Shown: one piece after another, positions 1 to 7,006 of the stretch
Layout: every line of letters starts with the position of its first letter
How positions within the stretch are numbered: position 1 is the stretch's first letter
Notes under the pieces: model-generated
What the model saw: the letters and a program-made list of their open reading frames with translations, nothing else
What the model was told of the DNA's origin: nothing
Database searches by the model: none
Program-made: the position numbers and the translations under genes
Source of the DNA: JANWXD01 sp037446115
GTDB lineage: Bacteria; Acidobacteriota; Terriglobia; Bryobacterales; Bryobacteraceae
NCBI GenBank assembly: GCA_037446115.1
Contig: JBBIJF010000057.1
Location: 1-8,512 of the forward strand
Length of the DNA stretch: 8,512 nt
Direction of reading: 5' to 3'

Positions 1-2
1 TT

Positions 3-242
3 CTTCACGACATCGGTACCGGCGACGGCATCGCTCAGGCCGACGCCGGGCCGCAGGAAATCCGCACGCCGGCGCTCTGGGGCCTGCGCTTCCGGCGCCC
101 GCTGTTGCACGACGGCAGCGCCGCCACTCCGGAGGAAGCCATTCGCCGGCACGACAACGAAGCCGCACGCGCCCGACAGGCTTTCTTCGAGCTTTCGCAG
201 CACGACCGCGACGCACTGCTCGCATTTCTCCAATCGCTGTGA
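3..242 (+). CDS. Di-haem oxidoreductase (DUF1111-type), C-terminal fragment
   Basis: The reading frame is open from the left edge of the window to a TGA at 240-242, giving the last 79 residues of a larger protein. The segment has an HDIGTGDG stretch (residues 2-9), then IRTPALWGLR (20-29), LLHDGSAATPEEAIRRH (34-50) and a C-terminal helix ending in LLAFLQSL. This order (R-T-x-x-L-W-G-L, H-D-G, T-x-E-E-A-I) is the usual C-terminal signature of the di-haem 'thiol oxidoreductase' family: exported cytochrome-c-like proteins related to MauG and cytochrome c peroxidases. The haem-binding CxxCH motifs would lie upstream, outside the window, so haem content cannot be checked here. It is the only clearly functional plus-strand gene and converges on the minus-strand block. 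Family assignment rests on motif recall; substrate unknown. Confidence 0.75.
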   Translation, partial: LHDIGTGDGIAQADAGPQEIRTPALWGLRFRRPLLHDGSAATPEEAIRRHDNEAARARQAFFELSQHDRDALLAFLQSL

Positions 243-458
243 AATCCCCGAGCCAGCACAGCCGCCCGCGTGCCGGCCCGGGAGCGGTTCCCGCCCTCCG
301 CGGCGGCCCCAGAGCACCTTCCGGCCTCGAGGATGCTCGGGGGAATCCTCAAAGCGAGAAACGTCTGCCGGCAGGAGGCAAGGCACTAGGGCCGAAAAGC
401 TCAGGCATGAAACTACATCAAATCGCTCGACAAAAAAGAACGGGCTCATACTGAGCTC
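243..458. other. Intergenic stretch after the di-haem oxidoreductase gene
   Basis: No convincing gene is visible on either strand. Open frames here are short and lack ribosome binding sites or recognisable motifs. The first half is very GC-rich with only short imperfect inverted repeats (for example GGGA-N4-TTCCC near 280-295) and no T-tract, so I see no good terminator for the oxidoreductase gene. From about 400 to 475 the composition becomes clearly more AT-rich than the surroundings. That part holds the candidate minus-strand terminator listed separately. Confidence 0.5.
431..458 (-). terminator. Candidate Rho-independent terminator for the minus-strand block
   Basis: Read on the minus strand, GCTCA-GTA-TGAGC forms a 5-bp hairpin with a 3-nt loop, extendable past one A-C mismatch to an outer G-C pair. 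It is followed a few bases later by TTCTTTTTT. On the plus strand the hairpin is slightly better (GGGCTCA / TGAGCTC with one G-T pair), but no T-run follows. The polarity therefore suits transcripts of the minus-strand genes ending at 938. That would imply a 3' untranslated tail of about 480 nt. The stem is short, so this is a tentative call. Confidence 0.35.
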
Positions 459-840
459 ATGATGATTTGGCACAAGCGCAGGCTCTGAGCCGGCACCGTA
501 GTCAGTGTGGCCGCACTGTGGATAGCCGGCGGGATTGCCGCTGGACAAAAAGTGACGGTAGGTGCCGGCCCTGTGCCGGTGTGATCCGGTGACGGCACCC
601 TCCCGCCTTCACTGGAGAACGAAACTGTATTCTCGGACCCGGCCGGCGGCGAACTGCTCGTCGTCGCCGGACGCAGGCCGGACGGCGCCCCCGAGCGGCT
701 CGTGAGGATGGAGCTTGAAAACTGCCGGACACCTCAGCACTTCGTCTCGGTTTGTTCGAGAAGTGCAGAAGCTGCTCGGCGAATCCTCCGATGCGCCAGT
801 TGCCATCAAGAACCCGCCCTTGAGCGACAATGGAAGGACT
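459..840 (+). pseudogene. Probable decayed plus-strand gene, unknown product
   Basis: One frame starting with tandem ATG codons at 459/462 keeps a protein-like character for almost 300 bases but is broken by TGA at 486 and TGA at 582. Between the stops it reads as a hydrophobic segment (VAALWIAGGIAAGQKVTV), like a signal anchor. After 582 it reads as a soluble domain including GGELLVVAGRRPDGAPERLV. Between about 612 and 716 the third codon positions are strongly G/C and the second positions much less so, as in real genes of this genome. Near 740-747 the bias moves to the next frame, which continues as FVREVQKLLGESSDAPVAIK, so a frameshift is likely. There is no good Shine-Dalgarno before 459. 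I do not recognise the family. An antisense frame (609-830) shares the same second positions, so strand is probable rather than certain. Confidence 0.35.
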
Positions 841-937
841 CGTGGCGGGGGCCTTCGCCTGGATCTGGCCGCGCGAACATCCCTAGCTGGAGCGCGCGGG
901 CCCGAACATGGGCCGGCTGGGCCGCCGGGCGGAGGGT

Positions 938-1771
938 TTACCGCAGCTGCTTGTAAAGCGCCTGCGCCTGGGCATTCAGTCCTTGCAGCTGCCGCAAATC
1001 CTCTTCTGCCAGAGACACGAGGTTCTGGATCCGAGAGAGCTCTCCGCCTCCGGAGACTGCGCCTTCGCCGGGGCTCTCCAGGCGAGCGGCCAGATTGCGA
1101 TACTGCTCGGTCAGCTCGCGGTAACGCCGCAACAGCAAGGTCAGATGCGCGTCCCGCCGGCGGTTGAGCTCCTCGAGCTCGGCCAGAATGCGGGCCGAGC
1201 GTTCCAGACGCCGCTCGGCGTCCTCCTTCTGGCGGAGGAGGGCGCGGTGGGACGACTCCAGCGATCCCAGGCGGTCCTGTTTGGTTCGGACTTCGGTCTG
1301 GAGAGCTTCGACAAGCCGCCGAGTTCCTTCGAGCGCTTCACGGGTAGCCTGCTCGCGCTCGGCCAGCGACCGGTTTTCCTCACTGAGGGCTTCCAGGCGC
1401 GCTTCGAGTTCCGCTTTGCGGAGCTGAAGCTGCTCGAGCGCTGCTGTCGCGGCGCCGAGCTTGTCCTGAAGCGTTGCCGCAGAACGGATAGCCTCGAGCG
1501 CTCCCGGAGGCAACTGGGGGGTGGCGCGCGCAGCCGGAGGTTCCGACGCAGCCGCTACCGGGGGACTCGTGCGGGCAACCGCTTCGCTCCGGAGGCGCTG
1601 AATCTGCCGTTGCAGGGCCTGGTTGTCGGCCTGGAGCCGCTCGAGTTCGGACGCGGGCGCCGGTGAGCGAGCCGTCCAGCGCAGGGCGGCAAGGAATCCG
1701 AGAAGGGCACAGAGAAGCGCCGCCAGGATGCCGCCGAACAGCCGCGACCACGCCCGGGCCCCCATGGCCAA
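938..1771 (-). CDS. Membrane-anchored coiled-coil protein
   Basis: The protein is 277 residues from a TTG start, or 275 from the ATG two codons later. A short basic N-terminus precedes one hydrophobic helix (about residues 11-30). A first coiled-coil segment (about 42-64) follows, then a Pro/Ala-rich linker (about 65-92) and a long heptad-rich coiled coil (about 94-235) full of Leu, Glu, Arg and Gln. The topology expected is an inner-membrane anchor with a periplasmic rod. No enzymatic motif is visible and I cannot name a family; it resembles generic tethers of secretion or division systems. TTG at 1771 is preferred because it sits 9 nt from GGAGG, whereas ATG at 1765 is 15 nt away. The gene begins 6 bp after the vWA stop codon, so translation is probably coupled and the two products may interact. 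It is the last gene of the minus-strand block. Confidence 0.8.
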   Translation of the reverse strand: MAMGARAWSRLFGGILAALLCALLGFLAALRWTARSPAPASELERLQADNQALQRQIQRLRSEAVARTSPPVAAASEPPAARATPQLPPGALEAIRSAATLQDKLGAATAALEQLQLRKAELEARLEALSEENRSLAEREQATREALEGTRRLVEALQTEVRTKQDRLGSLESSHRALLRQKEDAERRLERSARILAELEELNRRRDAHLTLLLRRYRELTEQYRNLAARLESPGEGAVSGGGELSRIQNLVSLAEEDLRQLQGLNAQAQALYKQLR

Positions 1772-1777
1772 ATGGTA

Positions 1778-1785
1778 TCACCTCC
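1778..1785 (-). promoter_or_regulatory. Strong Shine-Dalgarno overlapping the vWA stop codon
   Basis: On the minus strand GGAGGTGA matches the anti-Shine-Dalgarno core at eight positions, and its last three bases are the TGA stop of the vWA gene. It lies 6 nt before the TTG at 1771 (9 nt counted from GGAGG), which supports TTG as the start of the coiled-coil gene. The arrangement is typical of translational coupling. Confidence 0.7.
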
Positions 1786-2692
1786 CCTCAGAAGCAACCT
1801 GCGTGCGGTGCACGAGCGTCCTTCCGGCGGCGCGGAGTTCCACGGGGATGACCCTGGGCGCCCGCGGCGGCATCGCCACCACGACGCTGTAGTGCGACGC
1901 AATGCGAGCGAGCGAGCGGCGGATCGCCTCGGGAATCTCCGCCTGGGAGCGGCAGAACTCGCTTCCCCCTCCGGTGGTGGCCGTCAGCTGCTTCAGGCCG
2001 GCTTGATAGGCTTCATTCAAGCGGTCGCTGCGGTAATCGAGGTGGACGATGAACAGCGGCGCCTCGAGACGAGCCAGGGTTGCGTCCACTTTGCGGATCT
2101 TTTCCTGGATGAGCCCCTCCGGAAAGCGCCGGCTCAGATCGCGCGGGTCGCTGGCGTTGATCACCGGGTTGGTGAAGTCCTCGCGATAACGCCGCACGTC
2201 GCTGTCGGTGACGTACAGGACGGCCACGCGCACGCCGCTTTTGCGCAGGATGTGGTCGGCAAGCTCCATGACCGTCTGCGCGCTGTCGAGCAGGCCCGCG
2301 TAGCTGCCCGGGGCGGTTTCCCGGATCGCCCGCGCCAGTTCGGTCCGGCCGCCGGCCGGATCCAGGAGCACGCGCAATCCGTCGTGTGCGCGCATCAGGC
2401 CCACCCAGGCATTCGGCGGCAGGGCCTCGGCTTCCTTCGCCAGAGCCTCGCGGGCCGTCTCGGCGAGGCCCACATCGCCGGAAAGATCCAGCACCAGGAG
2501 CAGCAGCAGATCGTCGCCGGGCCCGCGGACGGCCTCGACGCGAACTTGCTGGCCGGCCAGGCGCGCCTCGATTGCGGCCGGCTCCAGGGCCTGGCCGTCG
2601 GCCCAGACAGGGATCGCCACGCGTTCGCGCCGCGTCTTCGGGGCGGCGGCCGCAAGGGCCGCCGCCAGAGCAACCGTTGCGAGCGTTCGCAT
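1778..2692 (-). CDS. Secreted VWFA-related domain protein with altered MIDAS motif
   Basis: A 304-residue protein with an Ala-rich signal peptide (about residues 1-17). A von Willebrand A-like fold is suggested by the hydrophobic strand ending in LLLLLVLDLSGD (62-73), the strand around WVGLM (96-100), VAVLYVTDSD (156-165) and the closing TGGGSEFCRS region (240-249). The last is followed by a helix and ASHYSVVVAMPP, much like the end of the acidobacterial 'VWFA-related' proteins (TGG...A...Y...GY.P). The metal site DxSxS reads DLSGD: Asp69 and Ser71 are kept but the final Ser is Asp73. Metal binding may therefore be changed or lost. It is probably periplasmic or surface-exposed and acts through protein binding. 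Its ATG shares one base with the barrel gene's stop (TGATG) and it lacks a well-spaced Shine-Dalgarno, so translation probably relies on re-initiation. Confidence 0.8.
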   Translation of the reverse strand: MRTLATVALAAALAAAAPKTRRERVAIPVWADGQALEPAAIEARLAGQQVRVEAVRGPGDDLLLLLVLDLSGDVGLAETAREALAKEAEALPPNAWVGLMRAHDGLRVLLDPAGGRTELARAIRETAPGSYAGLLDSAQTVMELADHILRKSGVRVAVLYVTDSDVRRYREDFTNPVINASDPRDLSRRFPEGLIQEKIRKVDATLARLEAPLFIVHLDYRSDRLNEAYQAGLKQLTATTGGGSEFCRSQAEIPEAIRRSLARIASHYSVVVAMPPRAPRVIPVELRAAGRTLVHRTQVASEGR

Positions 2693-5508
2693 CAGAAGCT
2701 GAAGCGTACTCCGAGCTGAATGACCCGGCCGCCCCGCGAGCCGATGATCTTGCCCGCGTTGACGTTGGGCGCCGAAGATGGTCCGATCACCTCGTCAGGG
2801 TCGTTCCAGTTGGCGTGATTGAGAAAATTCAGCCCGACGGCGCTGATCTCCAAGGTGCGTTCCGGCGAAAGGGCGAAGCGCTTGTTGAGAGCCAGATCGT
2901 GATTCTGCAACAGGGGCGTCCGCAACACGGGATGCGTGCGCGGTCCGTCGCCCAGGGTGAAGTCGGGCGGCTGGTCGAAAGCCGCGGGGTTGAACCAGCG
3001 CTCCGGCCCCGGATCCGGCACGCGCGGATCCACGCCGGGGACGACGTTGACCCGCAACGCGGCGATGACGCCTCCCGTGTTGTTAAACTGCGGGCGCAGC
3101 GCCAGGGGTTCCCCGCTCACGATGGAGGTCATGCCGCTGAGGGACCAGCCCTCGACCAGATAGCGGCGCCAATCGGAAAACGCCAGCAGTGCGCGGCCGG
3201 GACCGATCGGGGGTTCATAGGTGTAGTTGAGGCTGAACTGGTGCGGGCGGCTCCATGCGGTGAGCGACCATTCGTTTTCGCGGCGGTAAAACTCCTGGCG
3301 GCCGTAAGGGCCCGAGTAGTCATCCATCTGCTTGGAGAATTCGTAATAGAGGTTGAGCGTCAGCCCGTGGGTGGAGCGCTTCTCGAGGCGGAGGTAGCCT
3401 GAGGCGCGCTTGTAGCGTCCGAGGGGCCACAGCCCGTTGACATCGAAGCCCTTGTATTGCGGGTAGGGCCGCAAGGAGCGGTTGAAGGCTTCGTCATTCA
3501 GCCGGTCCCGGAAACGCAAAGCATCCACGGGGATGGCGTTCGGGTTGGCCGCGGCGTTTCCCGCCAGCATGTTTTTGCCGCCCGAGTACGCCGCGCCGGC
3601 GGTAACCAGAATCGCCCCCGGCAGCTCGCGCTCGATGCTCAGGCCGGCCGACTGGTAGGTCGGCTGGCGGTCGCTGCGGTCCACGAGATCGGCCACGGTG
3701 TCGTTGGCCGCCTCCGGCCGCAAATCCGGCGGAGGAAACGGCGGCGGGGGCAGGCCGCGAACCAGTTGGACGGCCGGAGCGAGCTGCACGTTCGGGGAGA
3801 TGTAGGCCGGGGAGGCGTTGAAGGCCTGGGTGGCCCACTGTCCGGAGTAAAGAGGAATCGTTCCGTAATCGCGCTGGAACCGGAGCCGCACGACGGTCCG
3901 CTGGTCTCCGCGCGGGGTCCAGGAGAGGCTGAGGCCGGGTTCGAGTTTGACCAGCAGGGGCTGAAAGGCGCGCCCCATGCCTCCCCGCCCGGCGACCGCC
4001 AGCGCGCCGGGCCGGCCGTTGGCCGGGTTGAGGAGGCTGAAATCCACGGTGGACTGGCGGTCGAACTTTTCGGTACGCGGGGTGTCGCAGGCCAGGGTGA
4101 CCCCTACGGTGATCTGCAAGCCCTGCGATGCCTCGTATTGATGGCGCAGGGAGAGCCGCGCCGCACTGCGGCGAAAATAGGACGGCGCCGTAACCAGACT
4201 CACTTCGGCGAATTCGGCCGCACCCAGCAGGAAGCTGGCAAAGGCGTGTCCGGTGTTGACGATGCCGGGCAGACTTGTGAGTCCTGAGCCGAAGCGGAAG
4301 CTGCCCGCCGGGTACTGGGGCCAGTAGCTGTGCACCTGGTAGCGGGCATAGCGGCCTGTGAGGCGCACGGTGTGCTTGCCGCGGCGGGTGGAGAACGCAT
4401 CGGTCCAAATAAAGGTGTTCCGCGCGGTTTTGGAAACGGGGAACGGCCGGCCCATGGAGAGGTAGGGTGCGATACGGAACAGGGGAAAGGCCGCCTGGCC
4501 GACTCCGGAAAGCGCGAGCTCGTGAGCGGAGCCGCCTTCGCCGCCGGCGCCGCCGCTCTCGGAGCCGCTAGTTTCTGCTTCGAAACCGAACGTGTTCACG
4601 GTCTGGGCGGAGCGGGTAAAGACATGCTCGACGGAGGCGCGCCGGGTGTGGAAACTGCGATCGGGGGCGCCGGGATTGGCAGGGGTCGGAAACCAGCGCG
4701 GCGCTCCGAGGAAGCCGTTGGAGAGCGACAGCGTGGCCGTCAGCTTGTGGCGTTCGCGCAGGGTGTGATCCACGCGGGTGAGGATGCCGTTGGCGCGGTT
4801 GGTCTCCGGGGCGACGATGAAGTAGTTATTCCGGAAAAACGGGCCCACGGAGGCATTCGGCGCCGGGTAAAACGCAAGGGCGTTTTGCGCCACAGGGTCC
4901 AGGCGGCTGGGGGGAATGCGTTTTTGCGGGAAAGGGTCGCGCAGGTATTCGAGGTTGTCCAGACTCACCGGGGCGGCGGGATTGAAGGCCGGGTTCGGAC
5001 GCGTGGTGAGGGGATCGTAGATCGGCAACGGCCGGCCGGCCTGGTCCACGACCTGTGACCAGTCGCCGGTGCGTTCCGGCAGCGTGGGGACGGTGGCGAG
5101 CAGGCTCCGGGAGATCCGCTCGCGGACGCCTTCGTAGGAGAAGGAAAAGTAGGTGGCTCCGGCTGGGCGGTCGTAGAGTTTTGGGATCCACAACGGGCCG
5201 CTCAGATGGAAGCCGAACTGGTTTCGGCGGAGCAGAGACCGGGTTCCGCCGCGCTGCACGATTTCGTGGGGCACGGCGTCGAGAAAGTCGTTGCGGAAGT
5301 TTTCGAAGATGCGGCCGCGCCACCGCCGCCGGCCGGCGGTGTTGCCCGGCGAGCCGCGGAGGGCGCCGGAGCGGAGGCCGAGAGCCTGGCTCTGGGCTTT
5401 GAACTCCGCGATCGCTCTCCGCATGGCCGGACCGGGCTCCCGCGTCTGCTGTTGGCACCACAACGGTACGGCGCAGGCGAGCGCCGCCAAGGCCGCCACG
5501 GTCCGCAT
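2692..5508 (-). CDS. TonB-receptor-like outer-membrane barrel (Oar-like), no visible plug
   Basis: A 938-residue exported protein with a signal peptide (about residues 1-19). Family marks are ENFRNDFLDA (69-78), RNQFGFHLSGPL (95-106), a FSFSYEGVRER stretch (121-131), TVPTLPERTGDWS (139-151), RIPPSRLDPVAQ (197-208) and AFYPAPN (212-218). Many alternating beta-strand segments follow, ending in GVRFSF, with the terminal Phe typical of outer-membrane barrels. This matches the acidobacterial TonB-dependent receptor-like family, usually about 1,050-1,200 residues. Those begin with a carboxypeptidase-regulatory-like domain and a plug. Here only about 45 residues lie between the signal peptide and the first barrel-proximal motif, so both domains seem absent. 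The ATG at 5508 is the only start that keeps the signal peptide, but it has no Shine-Dalgarno. The gene lies 64 bp after merA and overlaps the vWA gene by one base. Ligand unknown. Confidence 0.85.
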   Translation of the reverse strand: MRTVAALAALACAVPLWCQQQTREPGPAMRRAIAEFKAQSQALGLRSGALRGSPGNTAGRRRWRGRIFENFRNDFLDAVPHEIVQRGGTRSLLRRNQFGFHLSGPLWIPKLYDRPAGATYFSFSYEGVRERISRSLLATVPTLPERTGDWSQVVDQAGRPLPIYDPLTTRPNPAFNPAAPVSLDNLEYLRDPFPQKRIPPSRLDPVAQNALAFYPAPNASVGPFFRNNYFIVAPETNRANGILTRVDHTLRERHKLTATLSLSNGFLGAPRWFPTPANPGAPDRSFHTRRASVEHVFTRSAQTVNTFGFEAETSGSESGGAGGEGGSAHELALSGVGQAAFPLFRIAPYLSMGRPFPVSKTARNTFIWTDAFSTRRGKHTVRLTGRYARYQVHSYWPQYPAGSFRFGSGLTSLPGIVNTGHAFASFLLGAAEFAEVSLVTAPSYFRRSAARLSLRHQYEASQGLQITVGVTLACDTPRTEKFDRQSTVDFSLLNPANGRPGALAVAGRGGMGRAFQPLLVKLEPGLSLSWTPRGDQRTVVRLRFQRDYGTIPLYSGQWATQAFNASPAYISPNVQLAPAVQLVRGLPPPPFPPPDLRPEAANDTVADLVDRSDRQPTYQSAGLSIERELPGAILVTAGAAYSGGKNMLAGNAAANPNAIPVDALRFRDRLNDEAFNRSLRPYPQYKGFDVNGLWPLGRYKRASGYLRLEKRSTHGLTLNLYYEFSKQMDDYSGPYGRQEFYRRENEWSLTAWSRPHQFSLNYTYEPPIGPGRALLAFSDWRRYLVEGWSLSGMTSIVSGEPLALRPQFNNTGGVIAALRVNVVPGVDPRVPDPGPERWFNPAAFDQPPDFTLGDGPRTHPVLRTPLLQNHDLALNKRFALSPERTLEISAVGLNFLNHANWNDPDEVIGPSSAPNVNAGKIIGSRGGRVIQLGVRFSF

Positions 5509-5514
5509 ATGTTT

Positions 5515-5539
5515 AGTGTAACCGGCAAGGAAGCCGGTT
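5515..5539 (-). promoter_or_regulatory. Inverted repeat and possible leaderless promoter before the barrel gene
   Basis: AACCGGC (5520-5526) and GCCGGTT (5533-5539) form a perfect 7-bp dyad with a 6-bp centre. On the minus strand TACACT (5520-5515), a fair -10 hexamer, overlaps the dyad edge and lies 6 nt before the ATG at 5508, so transcription could start at or next to the A of ATG. No Shine-Dalgarno is present. No convincing -35 is seen. Alternatives are an operator, or a weak hairpin terminator behind merA, although no T-run follows on the minus strand. A second GC-rich inverted repeat (GCGCGC at 5564-5569 and 5578-5583) spans the merA stop codon. Confidence 0.3.
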
Positions 5540-5572
5540 TCGCGTGCGGAGCACCGGCGCGGCGCGCGCGGG

Positions 5573-7006
5573 TTATTGCGCGCAGCAACTCAGCTTGGTG
5601 ACATCCTTACGGAAGGCGATGGCAGCGATCTTGAACACTTCCGCAAAGGTCGGATAGACGAAGGTGGTTCCGAGGAGATCGGCGATGGTCAACCGTTGCC
5701 GGACGGCCAGCACGCCGATGTGGATGAGGTCGGCCGCGTGCGGGCCGACGAGGTGGACGCCGACGATCCTGTAACGGTCATCCACAACGAGCTTGAGCAA
5801 GCCGCGGGTGTCGCGCACGGCTGCAGCTTTGGGTACGTGCTCGAAAGAGATCAGCTTGGTTTCGACGCGGAGGCCCTGCCGGCGCGCCTCGGCTTCGCCG
5901 AGACCGACGCTTGCCACCTCCGGAGAGGTGAACACGGCGTGAGGGACGAACCGGGAGTCGAACTTCGCCCCTTTGCGGGTCAAAGCATTTTCGGCGGCGA
6001 TGCGCCCCTGTTCGGCGGCGACGGTGACCAGAAGCGGCCCGCCGGTGCAATCGCCGGCGGCCCAGATGTTGGGAGCGGAGGTGCGCATCTCGCCGTTGAC
6101 GGCGACGAAGCCGCGGGGGTCGGCGGCCACGCCCGCCGCCTCCAGGGCCAGATCGCGCGTGTTGGCCTCGACGCCGGCCGCCAGCAAAAGGCGCCGGGCC
6201 TCGAAGCGTCGAACGCCATCGGGAGTTTCGGCCTCCGCGGCCACGCCGCCGCAGTCCGGCCACACGCGCCGGAGGCGGACGCCGGTGTGGATCTCGATGC
6301 CCTGGCCGGAAAGCCAGCCGGCGAGCGCATCGGAGATCTCCGGTTCTTCGCCGGGGAGGATGCGGGGCATCATTTCCAGAACCGTGACGCGGGCCCCGAA
6401 GCGGTGGAGGACCTGGCCGAGTTCGAGCCCCACCGGTCCGGCGCCGATCACGAGCACGCTTTCGGGAAGCTCCTCGAGCTCCATGGCGGATTCGTAGTCG
6501 AGCGGGCGGATCTGGTCGAGGCCTTCGACGGGCAGAGTCCGCGGGGACGCTCCCGTGGCGATGAGGAAGTTGCGAGCGGTGACCCTGTGCTCGTCGCCAT
6601 CGGCCTGGATGATCACCTCATCCGGGGAGGCAAAGCGTCCGCGGCCGTGGAAGAGCCGGATGGAGGGATGGGCGGCGAGCACATCCACGTACTTGGCCTT
6701 CTGCATGGCGGCGACGAGGTCGCGCTTTTGGGCGATGACGCTTCGAAAGTCGGGGGGTTCGGCGCCGCGGGGCAGTCCGGGGAATTCCGGACAGCGATAG
6801 TTCCAGTACAGTTGCGCGGCGTGCAGAAGGTTCTTGCTGGGCACGCACCCGCGGTTGACACAGGTTCCGCCCAGAACGCGCGCCTCCGCCAGTCCCACGC
6901 GCGCGCCCAGTTCGGCGGCGGTGAGAGCCGCGGCGAAGGCTGCGGAGCCGCCGCCGAGAATGAACAGGTCGAATTGAGCGTCCGAGCCGCGGCGGTTGAA
7001 GATCAC
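5573..7006 (-). CDS. merA: Mercuric reductase MerA
   Basis: The 477-residue flavoprotein reduces Hg(II) to Hg(0) with NADPH in the cytoplasm. An FAD dinucleotide-binding segment starts at FILGGGSAAFAA (15-26). The redox-active disulfide is in GGTCVNRGCVPS (Cys49, Cys54). The NADPH-binding motif VIGAGPVGLE is at 187-196 and the second FAD motif IWAAGDC at 314-320. The C-terminal KLSCCAQ gives the Cys474-Cys475 pair that separates MerA from dihydrolipoamide dehydrogenases, and Tyr451 in FVYPTFAEVFK fits the conserved active-site tyrosine of the partner-subunit region. The N-terminal HMA domain (NmerA) found in longer MerA proteins is absent. The start is GTG at 7006, 6 nt after AAGGAGG, overlapping the merTP stop by 4 bp (GTGA), so the two genes are co-translated. 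Confidence 0.96.
   Translation of the reverse strand: MIFNRRGSDAQFDLFILGGGSAAFAAALTAAELGARVGLAEARVLGGTCVNRGCVPSKNLLHAAQLYWNYRCPEFPGLPRGAEPPDFRSVIAQKRDLVAAMQKAKYVDVLAAHPSIRLFHGRGRFASPDEVIIQADGDEHRVTARNFLIATGASPRTLPVEGLDQIRPLDYESAMELEELPESVLVIGAGPVGLELGQVLHRFGARVTVLEMMPRILPGEEPEISDALAGWLSGQGIEIHTGVRLRRVWPDCGGVAAEAETPDGVRRFEARRLLLAAGVEANTRDLALEAAGVAADPRGFVAVNGEMRTSAPNIWAAGDCTGGPLLVTVAAEQGRIAAENALTRKGAKFDSRFVPHAVFTSPEVASVGLGEAEARRQGLRVETKLISFEHVPKAAAVRDTRGLLKLVVDDRYRIVGVHLVGPHAADLIHIGVLAVRQRLTIADLLGTTFVYPTFAEVFKIAAIAFRKDVTKLSCCAQ

Noticed and set aside
353..427. Possible cyclic-dinucleotide (GEMM-like) riboswitch on the plus strand: AGCGA/TCGCT closing stem, GAAAC, a small hairpin, then GGCAAGGC and AGGGCC.
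   Set aside because: The 5' half only loosely recalls the GEMM core; the 3' half lacks the expected conserved segment, the small hairpin has no GNRA loop, and the gene behind it looks broken.
747..800. CASCH sequence in the plus-strand frame, resembling a haem c binding site.
   Set aside because: By that point codon bias has moved to another frame, so the motif is probably a by-product of reading a frameshifted remnant.
609..830. Minus-strand reading frame of 73 residues opposite the decayed gene.
   Set aside because: It starts with TTG, has no Shine-Dalgarno and no recognisable motif. It shares second codon positions with the better plus-strand frame, which explains its good composition.
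1772..4287. Long plus-strand open frames opposite the vWA and barrel genes (for example 1772-2719 and 3457-4287).
   Set aside because: These are antisense shadows of GC-rich genes: Arg/Gly-rich, without signal peptides, motifs or ribosome binding sites.
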